This document shows positions 55,650 to 64,000 of a stretch of 64,000 nucleotides of DNA, piece by piece. Source of the stretch: an uncultured Pseudomonadota bacterium (GTDB taxonomy: Bacteria > Pseudomonadota > Gammaproteobacteria > Steroidobacterales > Steroidobacteraceae); assembly GCA_903879335.1 (NCBI GenBank), contig CAIRLC010000019.1:124001-188000 (forward strand), written 5' to 3'. The notes under the pieces were generated by a model. The model saw only the letters and a list, made by a program, of their open reading frames with translations. It made no database searches and had not been told where the DNA came from. Each line of letters starts with the position of its first letter. Within the stretch, counting starts at the first letter, position 1. The position numbers and the translations under genes were made by a program.

Positions 55650-56432
55650 TCATGGAGTCCACGGTGGGGACTGCCGCGATCGCATCGCGGTCAGCCCCGC
55701 CTGAGCTTCAGCTCCGGCCCGCAATCGAGCCAACAGGCCGGCAAGTCGCGCATCCCGGTCCTCGCCCGCGGCCTCCGTCACTATCGTTGCGAGCAACGAT
55801 TTACATTCTGCCAGCGCTTGAGGCCCGCCTTGGATCAGGTCCATCGCGAATCGAAGTGCCTCGCCACCGAGCGCGGCTGTCGGGACGACTTCGTGGAGCA
55901 GGCCCAAATTACGCGCACGCTCTGCACCCATCATTTCAGCGGTCAACGCGTAGCGCCGGGCATGTCGTATCCCGATAGCTTCGATCACGTAGGGCGATAT
56001 AACGGCAGGAATGATGCCTAGACGCACTTCAGACAGGCAGAATTTTGCCTCCTCAGCGCCGATAGCAACGTCGCAGGCGGCCACAAGGCCGATACCCGCC
56101 CCGAACGCCGGCCCCTGAACCGCGACCACTGTGGGCTTGGGCAGATGCCTGAGTTCGCTCAACAGCGCTGCAAGCGTCCTTGCGTCCGAGACATTATCGG
56201 TCAGTTCTCGTTGACCCTGCTCCTGCATGGAGCGCAGATCGACGCCAGCACAGAAGGCTTCACCCGCTGCCCGCAAGACCACCACACGCGTGGCATCCCT
56301 CTGGCCGTGATAGGCAAGCCGATCTCGGAGACGGGCAATCAATTGAGGATCAAGCGCATTGCGGGACTGTGGCCGATTCAATACCAACTGCGCGATTCCC
56401 GGCAGTGGTTCAGACTCAATCAGGACATCCAC
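55650..56432 (-). CDS. Enoyl-CoA hydratase/isomerase family protein
   Basis: 260-residue crotonase-fold protein. The oxyanion-hole segments are AAGEAFCAGVDLRSM and FGAGIGLVAACDVAIG; the catalytic glutamate position is in FCLSEVRLGIIPAV. Hydratase versus methylglutaconyl- or other activity is not decidable. Convergent with the ETF-QO gene (15 bp between the stops). Confidence 0.9.
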   Translation of the reverse strand: MDVLIESEPLPGIAQLVLNRPQSRNALDPQLIARLRDRLAYHGQRDATRVVVLRAAGEAFCAGVDLRSMQEQGQRELTDNVSDARTLAALLSELRHLPKPTVVAVQGPAFGAGIGLVAACDVAIGAEEAKFCLSEVRLGIIPAVISPYVIEAIGIRHARRYALTAEMMGAERARNLGLLHEVVPTAALGGEALRFAMDLIQGGPQALAECKSLLATIVTEAAGEDRDARLAGLLARLRAGAEAQAGLTAMRSRQSPPWTP

Positions 56433-56573
56433 CGTTGAGCACTCCTAGATGGCGATTCCAATCTGGCATCGTCCCATATTGGAAGAACGCGAGGCGGCCT
56501 CAAATCAGGATGCATGGACGGCATAGTAGTGATCGGGGCATCATCCGTGTCCCTGGAAGCGGAGTCAGTTCGA

Positions 56574-57188
56574 ATGCAGCTGTATCACTCAACCACGTCG
56601 CCCTATGTTCGCAAGGTGAGAGTGGTCGCTATTGAAAAAGGCTTGGACGGCGAAATCGAACTGGTCGACGCCTTGCCTTGGCCCGACCCATCCCTGGCCG
56701 CGACTCGGAATCCTCTGGGTAAAGTGCCCGCACTCGTACTGGACGATGGCTCCTCGTTATACGACAGCCCAGTGATTTGCGAGTACCTCGACGTATTGGG
56801 CGGCGGCCAGCCATTGTTGCCACCCAACGGCCCAAGTCGTTGGGCGGTGTTGCGCACGCAAGCCTTGGCCGACGGAGTCTTAGACGCCGCAGTTTCCATT
56901 GTGATGGAGCGGCGACGTCCCATTCCGTTGCAGTCTCTCGAGGCGACCGAACGCGCAACCGGCGCGATACAGCGCGGCTTAAGCGTATTGGCCGAAGAGG
57001 TATCCTCATCACCGACAGCACCGTTTGACCTCGGGCGGATTGCGACCGCCGTTGCGATCGGCTATTTACATTTTCGTCTTCCTGATCTCGACTGCGGCCT
57101 GGGCGATCACCGTCTCGCCTCCTGGTGGTCCATGATTCGCGACCGACCGAGCCTTGCAGCCACTACACCCTTTGTGAGCACGCCATGA
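56574..57188 (+). CDS. Glutathione S-transferase family protein
   Basis: 204 residues from ATG 56574 (MQLYHSTTSPYVRKVRVVAI). The thioredoxin-like N-domain shows SPYVRKV with the catalytic serine, GKVPALVLDDG and YDSPVICEYLD (the SxxIxxYL glutathione-binding motif). The C-terminal domain is helical. Overlaps the agmatinase gene by 4 bp; the pairing is not a known pathway. Confidence 0.9.
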   Translation: MQLYHSTTSPYVRKVRVVAIEKGLDGEIELVDALPWPDPSLAATRNPLGKVPALVLDDGSSLYDSPVICEYLDVLGGGQPLLPPNGPSRWAVLRTQALADGVLDAAVSIVMERRRPIPLQSLEATERATGAIQRGLSVLAEEVSSSPTAPFDLGRIATAVAIGYLHFRLPDLDCGLGDHRLASWWSMIRDRPSLAATTPFVSTP

Positions 57189-58135
57189 CCAAGACCTTAT
57201 TTCAACCGTTGTCCGGTAACGAAATGCCCCGTTTCGGCGGACCGGCTACCTTTATGCGCTTACCGGCCTGCACCCTTGAAGATCAGCTCGATGTCGGATT
57301 TGTCGGCGTTCCGCTCGATATCGGCACCTCTAACCGCCCAGGCGCGAGATTAGCGCCGCGTCAGATTCGGGACGAATCTCGCATGCTGCGGCCATATAAC
57401 ATGGCTACTCGAGCGGCCCCGTTCGATAGCTTGCGCATTGCTGACCTCGGTGATGTCGCCATCAATACCTTCAATATGGAAAAGAGTGTTGCGATTATCG
57501 AGGCGCATTACGATCGTATATTGGCGGCTGGCACGATCCCGCTGAGCATGGGTGGCGACCATACGATTGCTCTACCGATCCTGCGAGCCATGCGCCGTAA
57601 ACACGGTCCCGTCGGTCTTGTGCACGTAGACGCCCATGCGGACATCAACGACACCATGTTCGGCGAGAAAATCGCACACGGCACGCCCTTCCGGCGTGCA
57701 GTTGAAGAAGGACTGTTGGACTGTCACCGCGTCGTGCAAATCGGCTTACGTGGCACCGGCTACGAAGCTGATGACTTCGATTGGCCACGCCAACAAGGTT
57801 TTCGGGTGGTCCAAGCGGAAGAATGCTGGAATCGATCACTTGTCGGCCTCATGGAAGAAGTACGCGCCCAAGTTGCCGGCGGCCCAATCTATGTCAGCTT
57901 TGATATTGACGGTATCGATCCGGCCTATGCGCCAGGAACAGGTACGGTGGAAATTGCCGGCTTAACCGTCCCGCAAGCGCTCGAGATCATCCGCGGACTG
58001 AAGGGTCTGCCCATCGTGGGCGGAGATCTGGTGGAAGTAAGTCCGCCCTATGATCCGACCGGGAATACCGCCCTGCTGGGTGCCAATTTGCTCTATGAAA
58101 TGCTCTGCGTACTGCCAGGTGTTGTTTCGCGTTGA
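57185..58135 (+). CDS. speB: Agmatinase-like ureohydrolase
   Basis: Arginase/agmatinase family, 316 residues from ATG 57185. Two-manganese site residues: GGDHTIALP, HVDAHADIND and SFDIDGIDPAYAPGTGT. PLDIGTSNRPGARLAPRQIR and the long DESRMLRP segment fit agmatinase or guanidinobutyrase; the substrate is not certain, so the gene symbol is provisional. Translationally coupled to the GST gene. Confidence 0.88.
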   Translation: MTKTLFQPLSGNEMPRFGGPATFMRLPACTLEDQLDVGFVGVPLDIGTSNRPGARLAPRQIRDESRMLRPYNMATRAAPFDSLRIADLGDVAINTFNMEKSVAIIEAHYDRILAAGTIPLSMGGDHTIALPILRAMRRKHGPVGLVHVDAHADINDTMFGEKIAHGTPFRRAVEEGLLDCHRVVQIGLRGTGYEADDFDWPRQQGFRVVQAEECWNRSLVGLMEEVRAQVAGGPIYVSFDIDGIDPAYAPGTGTVEIAGLTVPQALEIIRGLKGLPIVGGDLVEVSPPYDPTGNTALLGANLLYEMLCVLPGVVSR

Positions 58136-58259
58136 GAAGACCGGTGTACCCGTCAATCAATTCATCTCGTGCTTTCATGGTCAAATCACGCGGCCAGACC
58201 GTTCAACATGACATCAAACACAGCCGACGACTCGTCGGCCATGCCTCCCTACCCTAGCC

Positions 58260-59351
58260 GTGACGACCAGCAGCCAGTTTACGAACTATTTGGCCGAGCG
58301 TGGCGGTGTCCCTGACGCCCTGCAACTCGACGCTGCGCGTCGATTAGATCAATTGGCAACAGACTTGGACGCGGCCAAACCCAAGACTGCCGCACCCACC
58401 CTATTGGCGCGGCTGTTCGCAAGCCGGCGCGCTCCAACGGTGCGCGGAGTCTACCTCTGGGGAGGGGTTGGCCGCGGCAAAACGCTTCTGGTTGACCTGT
58501 TTGCAGCCACGCGGCCGGAACGGACGCGACGGACGCACTTTCATCGCTTTATGCATGATGTTCACGAACGGCTGCGCAAGTTGCGTGAATCAGCGAATGC
58601 AGACCCTATTGCAGCTGTGGCGAGTGACCTGGCTAGGGACATCGACCTGCTGTGTTTCGATGAGCTGTATGTCAACGACATCGCCGATGCGATGATTTTA
58701 GGCGGACTTTTTGAAAAGTTGACTGATCTGGGTGTGGTACTCGTCATCACCTCGAATGTGCCACCGACAGAACTGTACAAAAGCGGCCTACAACGAAATA
58801 GATTCCTACCCACCATCGCATTGCTAGAGCGGGTCACCGACGTGCTGCAGGTGGACAGCGGTGTCGACTATCGTCTTCGTCAGCTTCAGCGTGCTCCAGT
58901 CTACATCCGGATCCATTCGTCATCGGACCAGCAACTGGCGGAGCGTTTTAACGAACTCTCGACGAGCTCAGCCATTAATGCCGGTGAAATCGAGATTGAG
59001 GGACGACGCCTCAGTGTGCGTGCACGTGATGGCGGTACAGTTTGGTTCGACTTCAAGACGTTATGCGATGGCCCGCGCGGGACCGAAGATTACATATCAA
59101 TCGCGCGGCAGTTCCATACCGTCATTATTTCGGATGTCCCCGTCACTACGGCCGACAACAACGCCACGCGCCGGTTTATCGCCGTCGTGGACGAATTTTA
59201 CGAGCGCGCCGTCAAACTTTTATTGTCGACTGCCGTGCCCATCGAGCAGATCTACGGCGGCGACCGCTTGGCCTTTGAATTTCGCCGCACTGTCAGCCGC
59301 TTGACCGAAATGCAGTCCCACGACTATCTCGGATTACCGCACCGCCCCTGA
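58260..59351 (+). CDS. zapE: Cell division protein ZapE (AFG1-like ATPase)
   Basis: 363 residues from GTG 58260. Walker A GGVGRGKTLLVDLF, Walker B LLCFDELYVNDIADAMIL, and the THFHRFMHDVHERLRKL segment mark the AFG1/ZapE family. ZapE acts with FtsZ under stress in E. coli. Ends AVDEFYERAVKLLLS, then a short tail, as in the family. Confidence 0.95.
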   Translation: MTTSSQFTNYLAERGGVPDALQLDAARRLDQLATDLDAAKPKTAAPTLLARLFASRRAPTVRGVYLWGGVGRGKTLLVDLFAATRPERTRRTHFHRFMHDVHERLRKLRESANADPIAAVASDLARDIDLLCFDELYVNDIADAMILGGLFEKLTDLGVVLVITSNVPPTELYKSGLQRNRFLPTIALLERVTDVLQVDSGVDYRLRQLQRAPVYIRIHSSSDQQLAERFNELSTSSAINAGEIEIEGRRLSVRARDGGTVWFDFKTLCDGPRGTEDYISIARQFHTVIISDVPVTTADNNATRRFIAVVDEFYERAVKLLLSTAVPIEQIYGGDRLAFEFRRTVSRLTEMQSHDYLGLPHRP

Positions 59352-59542
59352 GCCCTAGGACACGCTGGGCTGTAATAGAATCGCGATACTTTGAAGCTCG
59401 CGCCACTTGCCGTCCTCATTGACGACGCAGAATATGGTGTCCGAAACCGTAGCGGGGCGCTGCTGACCTTAAGAAATCCTCATGTGCCCGCCCGTCGCTG
59501 CCCTGTCAGATGGAATTCAGGTGTTAGTTTCATGGAGTTCTC

Positions 59543-62500
59543 ATGTTAGGCCCCATCCCTGCAAGTCGTTCGAAACGAGTAGACGCCGTCGCCCGCCGCG
59601 CGAGCGACCGGGCGCCAGGCATGATCCGCCCTCTCGTCGCCAGTTTTGCCAACAGCTACTTTCGCGGAGTTGCCGACGACGACCTCGCTGCGCATGAAGA
59701 CCAATCGCTCGCCGCAATCGCGCTTTATCACCTCGCTTTCGGTCTGGTGCGCCGCGGACGTCGCCCCCTAGTTCGCGTATTTAATCCGGATCCGGCCTTG
59801 GACGGTGTACGGACACCGAATACGGTCGCGATGATCGTGTGTGACGACATGCCTTTTTTGGTCGACTCGGTCTGCATGGCCGCGAAACAATCTGGATTAT
59901 CAGTCCGGCTCATCATTCATCCGGTCCTGCAGGTCAATCGCTCCCAAGGGCGCCTCGTAAATTTAGGCGAGGCCAGTGGCATCACCAGTCGTGCTGAATC
60001 TTGGCAGTGGTTGGAAATTGATCGTGTAGAGGACCCGGCAAAACTTGCCGATCTAGAGGCTCGCATTCACGCTGCTCTCGATGACGTCGGAGCAGCAGTC
60101 ACGGACTGGTCAAAACTGCGCGACCGAGCGACGGAACTCGCTGCACAGATCAGTCAGATGAAGCTGCCGTCCGCCACCGATTTACAGTTAGAAATCGCAG
60201 CATTGTTTGAGTGGATGGCCGACAACCACTTCACGTTTCTCGGTTACCGCTACTATCGATTGGAGCGCGGGGCCCAATCAGATCGCCTGATTGCTGATCC
60301 CGAATCAGGACTTGGGCTCCTTCGAGCCGACAAAAACTCCGCCAAGGAAGCTGGGCGGACGCTGACCGGATCGGCTCGCGAGCGAGCTCGCGACAATTAT
60401 CCCATTACGGTAACGAAGGCCAATGCCTTGGCGACCGTACACCGTGCAACCCGTTTGGACTACATCGGCTTAAAAACCTATGACACGCGGGGTCGCGTCA
60501 CTGGTGAACACCGCTTTTTAGGTTTGTGGACTGCGGGCATGTATAGCGCCCGACCATCCGAAATTCCACTCATTCGACAAAAAGTCGCCGCGGTCATCGG
60601 CTATTTTGGCCTCGCGCCATCGAGTCATGATGCAAAAGCGATTTTACACGCTTTGGACAGCTACCCGCGCGACGAACTCTTTCAGAGTAATACGGATGAC
60701 CTGATTGCGACGATTCGAGAAATCGTCAACCTATATGATCGCCAGATTGTTCGCGCTTTTGTCCGGCGGGATACGTTTCATCGATATTGGTCGTGCCTCA
60801 TTTATGTGCCGCGTGAGCGCTACAGCACCGAAATTCGCCGTCGAATCGAATCGATCGCTATCGAAGTGCTCCACGGCGAGAGCGTTGAGTCGAGTGTACA
60901 GCTGTCCGAATCCAGCCTTGCCAGACTGCAGCTATACGTTCGAACGGAACGCGCGGCTCGTGGCGGTGAAGCAGCCACTCTGGAGGCGAAGATACGCTCA
61001 GCCGTGCTCACCTGGGACGATGCTTTACGGGAAGCGCTTTGTGCGGATCACGAAGAAACCCGCGCACTGAGCCTAATGGCCGAATATGCCCGTGGACTAC
61101 CAGCCTCCTATCGTGAAGATACGAGTGCCGAAGATGCGGCAGCCGACTTTAAGCGCCTTGAGTTGCTGAACGGCACTGCGCCGGCGCTGCGGCTCTATCG
61201 ACGGAGTGGTTCACCCGCCAAAAAAGCTCACATCAGGCTGTACACGGCCGGAAGCCCTCAGGCGATCTCCGATCTGTTCCCTATTTTTGAGAACCTTGGA
61301 CTGAAGCTGCTCAGCGAGCGCCCTTACACCCTGCAACGTGCTCGCGGCGATCAGTTGCAGGTGCAGGACTTTGAGGTGGAGTCTCGGCAGGATGCCGCTA
61401 TTGAAGTTCAAAGCGATGGCCCACGCATTGTCGCTACGGTTGAAGCGGTCTGGGACGGCTCGACTGAGAATGATGGGTTCAATCGTCTCGTCCTGGCGGC
61501 TGGCCTCGACTGGCGCGAAGTCGGCATTCTTAGGGCGTATTGCCGATGGCTCTTGCAAACCGGAATCCCGTTCAGTCAAAGTTATGTGGAAACAGTCCTT
61601 CTCCAAAATGCCCGCACGGCGGCCCGTTTGGTAGGACTGTTTCTCACTCGTTTTGACCCCACACTTGATGAGCGAGCGCGACGCAATACCTGCGCCCGCT
61701 TGATGCGGGAATTCGACACGGCATTAGCAGCCGTAGAACGGCTTGACGAAGATCGAATTCTGCGATCATTTTTGGCGGCGATCGAAGCTTCATTACGCAC
61801 GAATTATTTCCAACGCACCGCAGGCGGAAAGACCAAGTCCTATCTATCGATCAAGTTGTCGCCAGGTGCAGTGCCTGGCGTACCGCAACCTCATCCGTTA
61901 TTTGAGATTTGGACCCATTCGGTCCACATGGAGGGAATCCACCTCCGCAAAGGGCGGGTCGCACGAGGTGGCTTACGGTGGTCGGACCGCTATGAGGATT
62001 TCCGGACCGAAGTGCTTGGTTTGATGAAGGCGCAAAACGTTAAGAACACGGTCATTGTGCCGGTCGGCGCCAAGGGCGGTTTTGTCTGCCGACGACTCCC
62101 TGCCAATCGGGAAGATCAGGCCCGCGAGGTGGTGTCCTGCTATCGCACTTTCATCCATTCATTATTGGATCTGACCGATAATATTGTGGAAGGCCGTGTT
62201 GTCCCGCCCCCTAATACGGTTCGGATCGACCCCGACGATTCATATCTCGTCGTTGCTGCCGATAAAGGTACGGCATCTTTTTCGGATGTGGCGAATGCGA
62301 TCTCAGAAGAACGCGGCTTCTGGCTCGGTGATGCTTTCGCGTCAGGTGGGTCGGCAGGGTACGACCACAAGAAGATGGCGATTACCTCCCGCGGAGCCTG
62401 GGAGTGCGTCAAACGCCATTTCCGCGAGATGGGCATTGACACTCAGAGTCAGGCTTTCTCAGTGGCAGGCATCGGCGATATGTCGGGTGACGTTTTCGGC

Positions 62501-64000
62501 AACGGCCTGACACGCTCCCCGCACGCACGGCTTGTCGCTGCGTTTAATCACCAGCACATATTCATCGATCCGAGCCCAGATCCAAAACAGGCTTTCGAGG
62601 AACGGTGCCGCTTATTTAATCTGCCGCGATCCACATGGGCCGATTACGACGCAAAACTGATATCCAAAGGTGGCTCGATCCAGTCGCGTGCGGCCAAATC
62701 GATTTCACTGAGCCTCGAGGCCCGCGCACTCTTAGGCATCGACAGCGAAACTGCATCGCCAAACGATGTCGTTCGGGCAATTTTGAAGCTGAATGTCGAT
62801 CTGCTTTGGAACGGTGGCATTGGCACCTACGTGAAAGCGAGCTCGGAGTCACACGGTGCAGTCGGCGACCGTGCGAATGATGCAGTAAGGATTGATGGTC
62901 GAGAGTTGCGCTGCAAGGTCGTCGGCGAAGGCGGGACCCTCGGTTTTTCGCAGTTGGGCCGAGTCGAATACGCCCTCTCGGGTGGACGAATCAATACCGA
63001 CTTTATCGACAATTCCGGCGGCGTAAATTGCTCCGACCTTGAGGTCAACATTAAGATTCTGCTGCGCATAGCGGCAGATCAACGCGGACTTAAGCGATCA
63101 TCCCGCAATAAGTTGTTGGCTCAAATGACGGATGAGGTTGCGACGCTCGTTCTACGCAACAACTATCTTCAGACTCAGGCGCTCAGTGTTCTTGAGGCTC
63201 GTTCAGTGGATCGCGCCGGAGAACACCTACACGCGATCAGTGTCTTAGAGCGCGCGGTCGATCTCAGCCGCGCGATTGAATACTTACCGACTGACGCTGC
63301 CGTCGTAGAGCGCGCTTCGCGAGGCCGGGGTCTTACCCGGCCTGAGTTGGCCATCCTGTTGAGCTACTCCAAGATTTGGCTGAACCAGCAGATTGTTGAA
63401 TCCGATGTCCCTGAAGATCCTTATCTATCCAATGAGCTGGAACGTTACTTCCCACCAGAATTGGGACGTCGCTGTCGCGATCTCATGGACGCGCATCCGC
63501 TGCGGCGCGAAATCATTGCTACCGCGACCACGAATAGCGTTATCAATCGCATGGGGCCGGTATTCGTGATCCGCGCGGCCGAGGATACGGGTGCCACGGT
63601 GGGTTCGATTGTGCGCGCCTATGCGATCGCGCGAGAAACCACCGGGATGCGTGATATTTGGGGGGCGATTGAAGGACTCGACAATCGAGTCCCAGCGGCC
63701 ATTCAAGTCGAAATGTCGACCGCGACGACGCGTGCGCTGAAACTGGCAACCCATTGGGTGCTGGCGCACCGGCGCTCTCTCGCCGTGGCTGAGAATGTCG
63801 CAGCACTCCGGCCTAGCCTCACGTCACTGGCTGCGCTTTCTCCGGATTTGCTGTGCGGAAATATTGAGAAGCGGGTCAGTGCGATCCGCGACCGACTGTT
63901 GGGCGCGGGCGTCCCGGAACTCTTGGCCGTGGGTGTGGCTCAACTCGAACTCCTGCCGGGTGCCTTCGACGTCGCCGAACTAGCCGCTGCGCTGAAGCGC
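59543..64000 (+). CDS. gdhB: NAD-dependent glutamate dehydrogenase, large type (3' end off window)
   Basis: Oxidative deamination of glutamate to 2-oxoglutarate. Open from ATG 59543 (GGAG 7 bases upstream) to the window end, 1486 residues; family members have about 1,600. The N-terminal ACT-like regions precede the catalytic core: GGLRWSDRYEDFRTEVLGLM, KAQNVKNTVIVPVGAKGGF and the dinucleotide motif SVAGIGDMSGDVFGNGL. The frame is intact through the visible part. Confidence 0.96.
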   Translation, partial: MLGPIPASRSKRVDAVARRASDRAPGMIRPLVASFANSYFRGVADDDLAAHEDQSLAAIALYHLAFGLVRRGRRPLVRVFNPDPALDGVRTPNTVAMIVCDDMPFLVDSVCMAAKQSGLSVRLIIHPVLQVNRSQGRLVNLGEASGITSRAESWQWLEIDRVEDPAKLADLEARIHAALDDVGAAVTDWSKLRDRATELAAQISQMKLPSATDLQLEIAALFEWMADNHFTFLGYRYYRLERGAQSDRLIADPESGLGLLRADKNSAKEAGRTLTGSARERARDNYPITVTKANALATVHRATRLDYIGLKTYDTRGRVTGEHRFLGLWTAGMYSARPSEIPLIRQKVAAVIGYFGLAPSSHDAKAILHALDSYPRDELFQSNTDDLIATIREIVNLYDRQIVRAFVRRDTFHRYWSCLIYVPRERYSTEIRRRIESIAIEVLHGESVESSVQLSESSLARLQLYVRTERAARGGEAATLEAKIRSAVLTWDDALREALCADHEETRALSLMAEYARGLPASYREDTSAEDAAADFKRLELLNGTAPALRLYRRSGSPAKKAHIRLYTAGSPQAISDLFPIFENLGLKLLSERPYTLQRARGDQLQVQDFEVESRQDAAIEVQSDGPRIVATVEAVWDGSTENDGFNRLVLAAGLDWREVGILRAYCRWLLQTGIPFSQSYVETVLLQNARTAARLVGLFLTRFDPTLDERARRNTCARLMREFDTALAAVERLDEDRILRSFLAAIEASLRTNYFQRTAGGKTKSYLSIKLSPGAVPGVPQPHPLFEIWTHSVHMEGIHLRKGRVARGGLRWSDRYEDFRTEVLGLMKAQNVKNTVIVPVGAKGGFVCRRLPANREDQAREVVSCYRTFIHSLLDLTDNIVEGRVVPPPNTVRIDPDDSYLVVAADKGTASFSDVANAISEERGFWLGDAFASGGSAGYDHKKMAITSRGAWECVKRHFREMGIDTQSQAFSVAGIGDMSGDVFGNGLTRSPHARLVAAFNHQHIFIDPSPDPKQAFEERCRLFNLPRSTWADYDAKLISKGGSIQSRAAKSISLSLEARALLGIDSETASPNDVVRAILKLNVDLLWNGGIGTYVKASSESHGAVGDRANDAVRIDGRELRCKVVGEGGTLGFSQLGRVEYALSGGRINTDFIDNSGGVNCSDLEVNIKILLRIAADQRGLKRSSRNKLLAQMTDEVATLVLRNNYLQTQALSVLEARSVDRAGEHLHAISVLERAVDLSRAIEYLPTDAAVVERASRGRGLTRPELAILLSYSKIWLNQQIVESDVPEDPYLSNELERYFPPELGRRCRDLMDAHPLRREIIATATTNSVINRMGPVFVIRAAEDTGATVGSIVRAYAIARETTGMRDIWGAIEGLDNRVPAAIQVEMSTATTRALKLATHWVLAHRRSLAVAENVAALRPSLTSLAALSPDLLCGNIEKRVSAIRDRLLGAGVPELLAVGVAQLELLPGAFDVAELAAALKR

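Overview
The window is a 64 kb piece of a gammaproteobacterial chromosome. The evidence is conserved gene order: guaB-guaA, the ndk / rlmN-pilW-rodZ-hisS-yfgM-bamB-der string, queA-tgt-yajC-secD-secF, and xerD beside dsbC. The exact order cannot be decided from sequence alone; a Nevskiales, Steroidobacterales or Xanthomonadales-type organism would fit. Both window edges cut genes: pfkA at the left and a very large NAD-dependent glutamate dehydrogenase at the right.

Region 1 (1-8.6 kb) is accessory metabolism. It holds 6-phosphofructokinase, a DUF3228 protein, an aldehyde dehydrogenase, a secreted SGNH hydrolase, an SRPBCC protein, a DUF4188 protein, and a TetR regulator divergent from a secreted YHYH-domain protein that is followed by a small membrane protein.

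Region 2 (8.6-12.4 kb) is the most unusual DNA. It lies directly downstream of guaA, whose 3' end is a known integration site for genomic islands. The last codons of guaA recur as degenerate copies at about 12405, 10021, 9317 and 8597, all in the same orientation. Each interval between copies holds exactly one toxin-antitoxin module: an AbiEi/AbiEii pair, a YefM/YoeB pair, and a ribbon-helix-helix/RelE pair. The copies become less similar with distance from guaA, which suits successive insertions with the oldest farthest away. No integrase remains. Candidate operators lie in front of each module.

Region 3 (12.4-30.4 kb) is housekeeping: guaB-guaA, xseA, a two-component system, the der-to-rlmN string, ndk, a reduced iron-sulfur locus (iscS, a degenerate IscU-like protein, iscA, with trmJ upstream), and suhB.

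Region 4 (30.4-44.6 kb) carries an amino acid permease, Kup, a TerC protein, secF-secD-yajC-tgt-queA, a PDZ protein, tRNA-Leu(CAA), a zinc-ribbon Nudix hydrolase, fdxA, dsbC, xerD and plsC.

Region 5 (44.6-48.8 kb) looks like a nitric-oxide signalling locus. An H-NOX haem sensor overlaps a histidine kinase that begins with an HNOBA domain. A convergent gene encodes a protein with an N-terminal excisionase/MerR-type helix-turn-helix and a C-terminal receiver domain, the reverse of the usual order. A CsrA with a long C-terminal tail is divergent from it, and a 32-bp dyad lies between them.

Region 6 (48.9-64 kb) is catabolism and cell envelope: a thiolase, an SDR reductase, a pair of M16 peptidases (the second without the zinc motif), ETF-ubiquinone oxidoreductase, an enoyl-CoA hydratase, a glutathione S-transferase, an agmatinase-like ureohydrolase, ZapE and NAD-GDH.
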